A stretch of DNA of 23,448 bases, from positions 1 to 23,448 of the forward strand of contig JBBITL010000069.1 of NCBI GenBank assembly GCA_037440765.1. The letters are read 5' to 3'. The stretch is from DTKY01 sp037440765. GTDB taxonomy: Bacteria > Acidobacteriota > Terriglobia > Bryobacterales > Bryobacteraceae. The position numbers and the translations under genes were made by a program. This document shows, piece after piece, positions 13,678 through 20,516 of the stretch (its first letter is position 1; each line of letters opens with the position of its first letter). The notes under the pieces are model-generated. The model had not been told where the DNA came from. It made no database searches and was given only the letters and a program-made list of their open reading frames with translations.

Positions 13678-14867
13678 GGCGGATCTCGCTGACCGGCTGG
13701 ATCTTCGTGGGCATGGCCGTGGGCGTGACGCTCGGCCTGGCGGCGCCGGAGTTCTCGCGCGGCCTTGCGCCGGTGAGCAACATCTTCCTGCGCCTGATCC
13801 GCTCCATCATCGCGCCGCTGCTGTTTGCGACCCTGGTCTACGGCATCGCCGGTACCGGCAGCATGAAGGCCATGGGTAGGATCGGGTTGAAGGCCATCAT
13901 CTACTTCCAGGCCACTACGGTGATGGCGCTGCTGATCGGCCTGGCTGCCGTCAACCTGGTCCGGCCCGGGGCCGGGATGACTTTGCAGCGGGGGGATTCC
14001 GGCGGGCCGCTGGCTGCCTCGGCCCCGAGCGCCGCGTCATTTCTGGAGCACGTATTTCCGGCCAGCGTGATCGACGCCATGGCCCGGGGCGAGGTGCTCC
14101 AGATAGTGGTCTTCTCGCTGCTGTTCGGAGCCGGCTGCGCGGCGGCCGGCGACCGGGCCAGGCCGGTGGTGGACTTCACGCGGTCGCTCGCCGAGGTCAT
14201 GTTCAAGTACACCGGCTACGTGATGTGGCTGGCGCCGGCGGGCGTGTGCGCGGCGATAGCGGTGACCATAGCGAGCCAGGGCTCGGGCGTGCTGCTGGGT
14301 CTGGGGAAGCTCATCCTGACGATGTACGCCGCGCAGACCGTGTTCCTGGTGGGCGTGCTGGGAGCGGTGCTCGCGATTGCCCGCGTGCCCGCCCGCCGCT
14401 TCGTTGACGCGGTCCGGGAGCCGTTTCTGATCGCGTTCTCCACCTCTTCGAGCGAGGCGGCGCTGCCGCGGGCGCTCGAGAGCATGGAGCGCTTCGGCGT
14501 GCCCAAGCACATCGTGTCGTTCGTCATCCCGACCGGCTACAGCTTCAACCTGGACGGCTCGACGCTCTATCTGTCGCTGGCGTCGGTATTCGTGGCGCAG
14601 GCCGCGGGGATTCAACTGTCGATGGGCCAGCAGGTGGTGATGCTGCTGATGCTGATGCTCACGAGCAAGGGGGTGGCGGGCGTGCCGCGGGCGGCGCTGG
14701 TGATCCTGGCCGGGACGCTAACGCAATTCAACCTGCCGCTGGAAGGGGCGGCGGTGCTGTTGGGCATCGACGCCATTCTGGACATGGTCCGTACCTCGGT
14801 GAACGTGACGGGCAACTGCCTGGCCACCGCGGTTGTCGCCCGCTGGGAGGGCGTGGATCTCAAGTGA
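13674..14867 (+). CDS. Dicarboxylate/acidic amino acid symporter (DAACS family)
   Basis: A 397-residue inner-membrane transporter of the GltP/GltPh/DctA family. The frame is open far to the left, but that part is out-of-frame nadK. GTG at 13674 overlaps the nadK stop and gives a normal N-terminus (ISLTGWIFVGMAVGVTLGLA). HP1 has the serine-rich STSSSEAALPRALE. TM7 has FVIPTGYSFNLDGSTLY. HP2 has GVAGVPRAALV. TM8 reads DAILDMVRTSVNVTGN. Asp370, Arg373, Thr374 and Asn377 match the substrate-binding residues Asp394, Arg397, Thr398 and Asn401 of GltPh, which suggests aspartate or glutamate. The sodium-site Asp405 of GltPh is Asn381 here. It is the last gene of the xseB run and is followed by a strong hairpin. 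Confidence 0.88.
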   Translation: MRRISLTGWIFVGMAVGVTLGLAAPEFSRGLAPVSNIFLRLIRSIIAPLLFATLVYGIAGTGSMKAMGRIGLKAIIYFQATTVMALLIGLAAVNLVRPGAGMTLQRGDSGGPLAASAPSAASFLEHVFPASVIDAMARGEVLQIVVFSLLFGAGCAAAGDRARPVVDFTRSLAEVMFKYTGYVMWLAPAGVCAAIAVTIASQGSGVLLGLGKLILTMYAAQTVFLVGVLGAVLAIARVPARRFVDAVREPFLIAFSTSSSEAALPRALESMERFGVPKHIVSFVIPTGYSFNLDGSTLYLSLASVFVAQAAGIQLSMGQQVVMLLMLMLTSKGVAGVPRAALVILAGTLTQFNLPLEGAAVLLGIDAILDMVRTSVNVTGNCLATAVVARWEGVDLK

Positions 14868-14884
14868 GCCGGGAGGCAGTGGCC

Positions 14885-14907
14885 GGCCTGTGCCGGCGGC
14901 ACAGGCC
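14885..14907 (+). terminator. Strong hairpin after the symporter gene
   Basis: GGCCTGTGCC (14885-14894) and GGCACAGGCC (14898-14907) form a perfect 10-bp stem with a 3-nt loop, 17 bp after the stop. No T-run follows, but the position and strength fit the end of the xseB-ispA-tlyA-nadK-symporter transcript. Confidence 0.6.
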
Positions 14908-14912
14908 TCCAC

Positions 14913-14926
14913 CAGCTTGCAAGCTG
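14913..14926. repeat. 14-bp perfect palindrome CAGCTTGCAAGCTG
   Basis: A perfect dyad lying between the hairpin and the promoter of the M23 gene, about 50 bp upstream of the -35. It may be a regulator-binding site or part of the terminator region. No function is shown by the sequence. Confidence 0.35.
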
Positions 14927-14975
14927 CATTCTGCTCCAGTATCTCATTGAAAACACACGGAATTCTTCTACCCCA

Positions 14976-15004
14976 TTGACAGTAGGGGCAAAGGCTGTTA
15001 CAGT
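14976..15004 (+). promoter_or_regulatory. Sigma70-type promoter of the M23 peptidase gene
   Basis: A consensus -35 TTGACA (14976-14981) is followed by exactly 17 nt and a -10 TACAGT (14999-15004, 4 of 6). The block lies in an AT-richer dip between the symporter hairpin and the peptidase start. The predicted start near 15011 leaves a leader of about 90 nt. Confidence 0.6.
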
Positions 15005-15012
15005 CTTGAAAT

Positions 15013-15026
15013 TGACGCCCGCGTCA
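15013..15026. promoter_or_regulatory. Inverted repeat TGACGC-CC-GCGTCA at the predicted transcription start
   Basis: Two 6-bp perfect arms around a 2-nt centre lie immediately after the -10 box, where a repressor would block initiation. The operator role is inferred from position only. Confidence 0.35.
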
Positions 15027-15062
15027 GCTCCCGCCCCGGAAGTATGGGGTGAGGTCCCCCGG

Positions 15063-15107
15063 ATGATGGCGGACCTGGAGCAGGGCCGCAAGGTCAAGGA
15101 TAGATGA
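15063..15107 (+). CDS. Possible 14-codon leader ORF overlapping the M23 start
   Basis: ATG at 15063 (a second ATG follows at once) opens a 14-residue frame, MMADLEQGRKVKDR. Its TGA at 15105-15107 overlaps the ATG of the M23 gene in an ATGA arrangement. GAGG at 15051-15054 could serve as its ribosome site. The peptidase has its own AAGGA at 15096-15100, so coupling is possible but not required. It may be chance. Confidence 0.25.
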   Translation: MMADLEQGRKVKDR

Positions 15108-15985
15108 AGCAGCCCTACTTCGTGGTGGTGTTCGCGCATTCGTTGCACGGGCGCCTGCGCCGCGTACAGATTCCACAGAAGGCGATCTACGTCGTCCTGG
15201 TGCTGGCGCTGTTCGGCTGTTTTTCCGTGTTCGGCATCGTGTCCAGTTATGTGAGGATGGCCGGCAAGGTCGCCAACTACAATGCGCTGAGAAGCGAGGC
15301 CGAGTCGCTGCGGACGCGCTACGACGATCTCCGGAAGGAAGTCAGCCACACCAAGCAGCAGATGGCCACGCTCCAGTCGTTCGCCAGCGAGGTGTCCAGC
15401 GCTTTCGGGATCAAGCGCATGCTGGAAGGCCCGCCGGACATCTCCTCGGAGACCAGCCTGGTTCCCTCCTACCGCGAGACGCTGGAGGAGTACAACTTTC
15501 TGAGGAGCGCGAACCTCACCACGTTCCGCCAGTCTCACCCGCGGCTGTTGCAGGTCCACACGCGCCCCACGCTGTGGCCGGTCGAGGGGAGGCTGTTGGG
15601 ATCCTTCGGGCGCAGAAGCGATCCGTTCTCCGGCGAGCACGCCTTCCACACGGGCGTGGATATAAGCGCGCCGATCGGAACTCCGGTGAGGGCGGTGGCC
15701 GATGGCGTGGTGCGGTCAGCCGAGTTCGTGAGCGGCTACGGGCGGCTTATCATCATCGACCACGGCGGGATGGAAACCTACTACGGGCACCTCTTGCGTT
15801 TCGAGGTCATCGCCGGGCAGGAGGTGCGGCGCGGGCAGCTGATCGGCGCGCTCGGCGCCTCGGGACGGGCAACCGGACCGCACCTGCACTATGAGGTCCG
15901 GGTGCGCGGCATCCCGGTGAACCCCTACAGCACCTTGTCCAGATCCACGGTGTCCCGCGCGTCGAAGCCGGATCTGCCGTTCTGA
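15104..15985 (+). CDS. Membrane-anchored M23 (LytM-type) metallopeptidase
   Basis: A 293-residue cell-wall peptidase. A short cytoplasmic N-terminus and one membrane helix (about 27-49) are followed by a predicted coiled coil (about 55-100: ALRSEAESLRTRYDDLRKEV and onward). The M23 domain occupies about 160-275. Zinc ligands fit His182 and Asp186 (HTGVD) and His262 in HLHYE; His229 (YGHL) and His260 are the catalytic His positions. All are present, so it should be an active endopeptidase cutting peptidoglycan cross-links rather than a degenerate EnvC-type activator. AAGGA three bases before ATG supports the start. It has its own promoter. A short gap leads to the transporter gene downstream. 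Confidence 0.92.
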   Translation: MKQPYFVVVFAHSLHGRLRRVQIPQKAIYVVLVLALFGCFSVFGIVSSYVRMAGKVANYNALRSEAESLRTRYDDLRKEVSHTKQQMATLQSFASEVSSAFGIKRMLEGPPDISSETSLVPSYRETLEEYNFLRSANLTTFRQSHPRLLQVHTRPTLWPVEGRLLGSFGRRSDPFSGEHAFHTGVDISAPIGTPVRAVADGVVRSAEFVSGYGRLIIIDHGGMETYYGHLLRFEVIAGQEVRRGQLIGALGASGRATGPHLHYEVRVRGIPVNPYSTLSRSTVSRASKPDLPF

Positions 15986-16023
15986 GCACTCCTGCCGCCA
16001 TCACTTCCGCGCGGATTCCCCGC

Positions 16024-16854
16024 TTGCACGTACTGGCGGCGGCCCTGCTGTTCTCGACCGGAGGCGCGGCTATCAAGTCGGCCACGCTCGACGGCTGGGA
16101 AGTGGCCGCCTTCCGTTCGCTGGTGGCCGCTACGGCGGTTCTGGCGCTGATCCCCGGGGCGCGACGGGGCTGGAGCTGGCGCACGTTGCTGGTGGGCTGC
16201 GCCTATGCGGCGACTCTGATCCTCTTCGTGCAGGCCACCAAGCTGACCACGGCCGCCAACGCCATCTTCCTGCAATCCACTGCCCCCGTGTACCTGCTGG
16301 TCCTGGGGCCATGGCTTCTGAAAGAGCGGGTGCGCCGCGCCGACCTCTGGCTCATGGCCCTGGTGGCGGTGGGCGTGTCACTGTTCTTCGTGGGGCGCCA
16401 GGCGCCGCTGCGCACGGCTCCGGACCCGGCGACGGGCAACGTGCTGGCGCTCGTCTCGGGACTGGCCTGGGCGTTCACCCTGTCGGGTCTGCGCTGGCTC
16501 GGCAACCACAAGTCCGGCGGGGAGCCGGCCATGGCCACGGTGGCCGCCGGCAACCTGATCGCCTTCCTGGTGTCGGTCCCCGAAGCGCTGCCCGTGGTCT
16601 TCACCGCTCACGACGCGGCGGTCATAGGCTACCTGGGCGTGTTCCAGATAGGGCTGGCCTACATGTTCCTGACCCGGGGAGTCCGGCGTATCTCCGCGCT
16701 GGAGTGCTCCCTGCTGTTGATGGCCGAGCCGGCGCTGAACCCCGTATGGGCGGCCCTGGTCCACGGAGAGAATCCGGGAGTGGTGAACGTGGCGGGCGGA
16801 GCGCTGATTCTGGCCGCCAGCCTGGGGCGGGCGCTGCGGCGCAGCGGCGCGTAA
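16024..16854 (+). CDS. EamA/DMT-family transporter
   Basis: A 276-residue inner-membrane protein with ten predicted helices in two EamA repeats: HVLAAALLFSTGGAAIK and FLQSTAPVYLLVLGPWLL in the first, GNVLALVSGLAWAFTLSGLR and SLLLMAEPALNPVWAALV in the second. The family exports amino acids, drugs or metabolites; the substrate cannot be deduced. The start is uncertain: TTG at 16024 is the only usual start codon before the first helix and has no clear Shine-Dalgarno. The frame is open back to the end of the M23 gene and would add about 13 residues (STPAAITSARIPR) if a rarer start is used. It follows the M23 gene by 38 nt and converges on the glycosyltransferase gene. Confidence 0.85.
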   Translation: MHVLAAALLFSTGGAAIKSATLDGWEVAAFRSLVAATAVLALIPGARRGWSWRTLLVGCAYAATLILFVQATKLTTAANAIFLQSTAPVYLLVLGPWLLKERVRRADLWLMALVAVGVSLFFVGRQAPLRTAPDPATGNVLALVSGLAWAFTLSGLRWLGNHKSGGEPAMATVAAGNLIAFLVSVPEALPVVFTAHDAAVIGYLGVFQIGLAYMFLTRGVRRISALECSLLLMAEPALNPVWAALVHGENPGVVNVAGGALILAASLGRALRRSGA

Positions 16855-16886
16855 GCAGTCCAGGCAGCCTGAGCGGAGTGGGGTGT

Positions 16887-18020
16887 CTAGGCCCCCGCCA
16901 GAAGTTGCTCGAGGAAGTCGGCAACCTCGAACACCGCGCGGTTCTTTATGGCGGCCGCGCTGGCCCGATATCCGGCCAGAACGCCGGGCTCCAGAAACCG
17001 GGCGACGGCTTCCTCCACCCTGTGGAAACCGGGCAGCACCAGGCCGGTTCCAGTCTGGCGCACCCAGACGGTGTTGTAGCGCTCCTGGGGCAGCGTCCAG
17101 GCGTTGCACTGCACAATGACCGGCAGTTTCATGGCCAGGGCCTCGCTGATGCTGCCGGGGCCGGGCTTGCCCACGAAGAAGTCCGAAAGGTGCATGTAGT
17201 AGGGCACCTCGGAGGTGAATCCCTCGACGAATACCCGGAGGCGTCCCTGGTGCTCGGCGAGCTGGCAAGCGAGGTTCTGGTTGTGGCCGCAGATCATGAT
17301 CAACTGGAGGTCCAGCGTGGACCGGTCGAGCCGCCGCAGGATGCTCAGCATCGCTTTGGAGCCTTCGCCCCCGAACATCACAAGGCCGGTGGCGCGGTCC
17401 GGGTCCAGGCCCAGGCGCTTCCGTTCGGCGGCGCGGTCCACGGTGACCGGCTTGTAGAAGCGCGGGTGCAGGATCATGCCCGAGGCGCGGAACACTTTGT
17501 CCTGCGAGTAGCCATGCTCCCGAGCCTGCTCGACGGCGCGGTCCGAGCCGCAGACCAGATACTGGTCCTGGCGTTCGATCCAGAAGTGCGGCGGATAGTC
17601 GGCCAGGTCGGTGAGGACCGTGACAAAGGGCGCGGCCGGCCGGACGTTCCTGAGGCTCTGGAGCAGCGACCGGTTGAAGTTGGGGACGAGCGAAACCACC
17701 AGGTCCGGCTGGCTGGAGCGCCACTGCCGCTCTATCAGGCGCACCTGCTGGCGGTGGCTGGAGCGGACGGCCGCGTGCATCATCACGCAGAGGTGGCTGG
17801 TGCCGAGCGTCCAGCCCCGCCTGAGGAGCAGGTTGTAGACGTCCTGGAGGCGGCGGCCGAGCAGCAGGCGGAACACGTCGAGCGGGTCAAGGATTTCCTG
17901 GAGATTGACGAGACGGACATCCCAGGGCCGCCGCTGTTCCTCGATGACCACCTTGAGTGCGTTGGCGGCCGCACGGTGGCCTCCTCCGGCCTCAAAGTAG
18001 ACAAGATCGATCCGCTTCAA
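16887..18020 (-). CDS. GT28 / MGDG-synthase-like glycosyltransferase
   Basis: A 377-residue glycosyltransferase of the GT-B fold. The N-terminal MGDG-synthase domain starts DLVYFEAGGGHRAAANALK (glycine-rich loop) and includes VTVLTDLADYPPHFW. The C-terminal UDP-sugar domain carries VMFGGEGSKAM and VGKPGPGSISEALAMKLPVIV, the MurG/UgtP nucleotide-sugar signature. Such enzymes add galactose or glucose to diacylglycerol at the membrane face, or act on polyprenyl-linked acceptors; which one cannot be told. The frame remains open leftward of the start through the antisense of tdk, but the protein-like part begins at TTG 18020; no better start codon is in phase. The Shine-Dalgarno is weak (GGAAA). 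Divergent from tdk with 72 bp between. Confidence 0.85.
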   Translation of the reverse strand: MKRIDLVYFEAGGGHRAAANALKVVIEEQRRPWDVRLVNLQEILDPLDVFRLLLGRRLQDVYNLLLRRGWTLGTSHLCVMMHAAVRSSHRQQVRLIERQWRSSQPDLVVSLVPNFNRSLLQSLRNVRPAAPFVTVLTDLADYPPHFWIERQDQYLVCGSDRAVEQAREHGYSQDKVFRASGMILHPRFYKPVTVDRAAERKRLGLDPDRATGLVMFGGEGSKAMLSILRRLDRSTLDLQLIMICGHNQNLACQLAEHQGRLRVFVEGFTSEVPYYMHLSDFFVGKPGPGSISEALAMKLPVIVQCNAWTLPQERYNTVWVRQTGTGLVLPGFHRVEEAVARFLEPGVLAGYRASAAAIKNRAVFEVADFLEQLLAGA

Positions 18021-18092
18021 CGAATCTATTTTTCCACAGCCGTGGCGGCCGCGGGAGACGGCGGGCGGGGTTGTCGTGCTATCAATGGAACA

Positions 18093-18713
18093 ATGAGTTT
18101 CCTCACCAACAGCGCCGGGTGGATTGAGGTGATCTGCGGCCCGATGTTTTCGGGCAAGAGCGAGGAGTTGATCCGCCGGCTGCGCCGGGCAATGATCGCC
18201 CGCAAACGGGTGCAGGTCTTCAAGCCGGCGCTCGACAGCCGCTACTCGCTCGACGAGATCGTCTCGCACGGGGAACTGCGAATGAAGTCGGAAGTGGTCG
18301 AGAGCGCCCCCGGCATCCTCAAGGCGCTGGACTGGCGCACCGAGGTGCTGGGCATCGACGAGGCCAACTTCCTGGGGGATGGTCTGATCGGCGTCGCCAC
18401 GCAACTTGCCGACAGCGGCAAGCAGGTCATCATCTCCGGGCTGGACACCGACTATATGGGCCGGCCCTTCGCGCCCGTCCCGGACCTGCTGTGCCTGGCC
18501 GAGTCCATCACCAAGACGCTGGCCATCTGCATACGGTGCGGCGCCCCGGCCAAGCATACGCAGCGGCTGGTGGCTTCCGACGAACTGATCGTGGTGGGTG
18601 CGGCCGGCATGTACGAGGCGCGCTGCCGGCGCTGCTTCGAGCCGGGGGTCCCCAGGCAGGAATACCTGGAATTCGCGCGCCCCCGGGCCGCCCAAGCCTC
18701 CCCGGGGACTTGA
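18093..18713 (+). CDS. tdk: Thymidine kinase
   Basis: A 206-residue type II thymidine kinase (E. coli Tdk is 205) that phosphorylates thymidine in nucleotide salvage. Walker A is GPMFSGKS (16-23). LGIDEANFL is the Walker B region. The lasso/zinc domain has CIRCGAPAKHTQR and CRRCFEPG, with all four cysteines present. The frame is open far upstream, but sequence before ATG 18093 is antisense to the glycosyltransferase. A GGA lies six bases before the start. It is followed directly by a 14-bp GC palindrome and then the PAP2 gene. Confidence 0.95.
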   Translation: MSFLTNSAGWIEVICGPMFSGKSEELIRRLRRAMIARKRVQVFKPALDSRYSLDEIVSHGELRMKSEVVESAPGILKALDWRTEVLGIDEANFLGDGLIGVATQLADSGKQVIISGLDTDYMGRPFAPVPDLLCLAESITKTLAICIRCGAPAKHTQRLVASDELIVVGAAGMYEARCRRCFEPGVPRQEYLEFARPRAAQASPGT

Positions 18714-18727
18714 GCCCGGCGCCGGGC
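18714..18727. terminator. GC palindrome immediately after tdk
   Basis: GCCCGGCGCCGGGC is a perfect 14-bp dyad that begins at the base after the tdk stop. As RNA it could form a 5-bp stem with a 4-nt loop. No T-run follows; attenuator or terminator function is a guess. A TAAACT hexamer at 18755-18760 may serve as -10 for the next gene. Confidence 0.3.
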
Positions 18728-18778
18728 CTGTGGCGGAGATGCACCCCGTTCCGGTAAACTGAAGTTGCCCGGCTGTCT

Positions 18779-19297
18779 ATGTGGAAGTTCATCGCTCGTC
18801 GTGACCATCGGCTGATGAAGCGGGTACACAGGTGGCGTCCGCCCAAATGGGTTCGCCTGTGGATGGTCTGCGCCACGCGCGGCGGCGACGGCTGGCTGTG
18901 GTTCGTGCTCGGCCTGGTGATTCTGCTCTACGCGGGAATGGAGGCGCTGGCGGCGCTGGCGGCAGCCGGACTGGCGACGGTGGCCGGAATCTCGCTGTTC
19001 ATCTGGCTCAAGCGCAAGACCCGGCGCAAGCGCCCCTGTCACATAGAGCCGCATTGTTGGGCCAGGATCCTTCCGCCCGACCACTTCTCGTTCCCCTCGG
19101 GCCATTCCATCACGGCGTTCGCCGTGGCGCTGCCCATAGGCCTGTTCTACCCTCCACTGATGCTGGCGCTGCTGTTCTGCGCGGTGAGCGTCGCGGCGTC
19201 CCGCATCCTGCTGGGAATGCACTTCCTCAGCGACGTGCTGGCCGGCTCGGCCATAGGCTCGATGCTGGGATACGCCGCGTTCAGGCTGTTCAGCTAG
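18779..19297 (+). CDS. PAP2-family membrane phosphatase
   Basis: A 172-residue integral membrane phosphatase. The three PAP2 motifs are complete: KRKTRRKRP (78-86), FPSGHS (105-110) and SRILLGMHFLSD (141-152), with His148 as the likely nucleophile and His109 as acid. About five helices flank them. Family members remove phosphate from lipid phosphates such as undecaprenyl diphosphate or phosphatidate; the small size fits the BcrC/PgpB-like group. The first ATG lacks a good Shine-Dalgarno. It leads a tightly packed rightward run; rmuC starts 13 nt after its stop. Confidence 0.9.
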   Translation: MWKFIARRDHRLMKRVHRWRPPKWVRLWMVCATRGGDGWLWFVLGLVILLYAGMEALAALAAAGLATVAGISLFIWLKRKTRRKRPCHIEPHCWARILPPDHFSFPSGHSITAFAVALPIGLFYPPLMLALLFCAVSVAASRILLGMHFLSDVLAGSAIGSMLGYAAFRLFS

Positions 19298-19310
19298 CGG
19301 GCGCCCAGCC

Positions 19311-20516
19311 ATGGACGCCTGGACCCTCTTCCTTGCGGGGCTGGCCGCGGGACTGCTGACAGGCGGCCTGGCGTCCGCGCTGGTGGCCCGCTCCAGAATT
19401 TCGCGGGCCGAGACCGCGCAAGCCGTGGCCGAAGCCAGGCTGGCCTCGGCCGAAAGCGCCGCTTCGAAGCTCGGCGAGACTTTCCAGGCGCTGGCGGATA
19501 CGGCGCTGCGCACCAGCCAGGGGGCGTTCCTGGAGGCGGCGCGCGGGACGCTGGCAACCGTGCGCGCGGAGATCTCCGGCGACCTGGCCCAGCGCCAGAC
19601 CGCGGTGGAGGGCGTGGTGCAGCCTCTCGCGTCGGCGCTGGAGAAGCTGGAAGGGCAGGTGCGGGACCTGGATCGCGCGCGCCAGGACGCCTTCGGCGCG
19701 CTGCGCGGGGAACTCCAGCGCCTGGCCCAGGAGACCGGCACGCTCTCCAATGCTTTGCGCGCTCCACAGGTCCGGGGCCGATGGGGGGAGGTCACGCTGC
19801 GCCGGGTGGCGGAACTGGCCGGCATGGTGAAACACTGCGACTTCACCGAACAGGAAACCGGCCAGACCGAGGACGGGCGCATCCGGCCCGACATGGTCGT
19901 GCGGCTGCCCGGAGGCCGCTCGCTGGCGGTGGACGCCAAGGTGCCGCTCGCATCCTTCCTGGATGCAGCCTCCGCCCCCGACGACGCCCGCCGGCGCGAG
20001 GCGCTCGTCCGCCACGGACAGCAGGTGCGCGCCCACGTGAACCAGTTGAGCGGCAAGCAATACTGGAGCCAGTTCCAGCCCGCCCCCGAAATGGTGGTGC
20101 TGTTCCTGCCCGGCGACCAGTTCTTCAGCGCCGCGCTCGAGCACAACCCGACCCTGATCGAGGACGCGCTGGAACGCAAGGTCCTGCTGGCCACCCCTAC
20201 CACGCTGATCTCGGTTCTCAAGGGCATAGGCTACGGCTGGCGCCAGCAGCAGCTCGCTGACCACGCTGAGGAGATCCGCAAGGTGGCGGCCGAGTTCTAC
20301 GAACGGCTGCGGGTGATGCAGGGGCACTACGAGGACTCAGGGCGCCACCTGGCCAGAGCGGTCGATGCCTTCAACCGGTCGATGGGCTCATGGGAGGCCC
20401 GCGTTCTCCCCGCGCTGCGCAGGGTGCGGGAGTTGGGCGCGGCCGGCGGCGATGAGCCGGCTGCCCCGGAGCGCATCGACACGGTCCCCAGGAATCCGAG
20501 AGGAATTGAACCATGA
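19311..20516 (+). CDS. rmuC: RmuC-family DNA recombination protein
   Basis: A 401-residue protein with an N-terminal membrane helix (WTLFLAGLAAGLLTGGLASALV), a long alanine-rich coiled coil (about 30-145) and the RmuC domain. That domain contains the RGRWGE motif, RPDMVVRLPGG with VDAKVPL (a PD-(D/E)XK-like nuclease core), FLPGDQFFSAALEHNP and LLATPTTLISVLKGIGYGW. RmuC limits inversions at short inverted repeats in E. coli; the biochemical activity is still poorly defined. The stop overlaps the start of the esterase gene by 4 nt, although no functional link between them is evident. Confidence 0.92.
   Translation: MDAWTLFLAGLAAGLLTGGLASALVARSRISRAETAQAVAEARLASAESAASKLGETFQALADTALRTSQGAFLEAARGTLATVRAEISGDLAQRQTAVEGVVQPLASALEKLEGQVRDLDRARQDAFGALRGELQRLAQETGTLSNALRAPQVRGRWGEVTLRRVAELAGMVKHCDFTEQETGQTEDGRIRPDMVVRLPGGRSLAVDAKVPLASFLDAASAPDDARRREALVRHGQQVRAHVNQLSGKQYWSQFQPAPEMVVLFLPGDQFFSAALEHNPTLIEDALERKVLLATPTTLISVLKGIGYGWRQQQLADHAEEIRKVAAEFYERLRVMQGHYEDSGRHLARAVDAFNRSMGSWEARVLPALRRVRELGAAGGDEPAAPERIDTVPRNPRGIEP

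Noticed and set aside
14865..15062. Open frame running from the symporter stop into the M23 leader
   Set aside because: Its middle has low third-position GC, no ATG and overlaps a good promoter; only the last 14 codons have a start codon and are listed as a possible leader ORF.
16311..18092. Upstream extension of thymidine kinase to 800 residues
   Set aside because: It crosses eamA in the wrong frame and the antisense of the glycosyltransferase, and Tdk is complete from 18093 at the family's usual length.
18021..18695. Upstream extension of the glycosyltransferase to 602 residues
   Set aside because: The extra part is antisense to thymidine kinase, whose motifs are complete on the plus strand.
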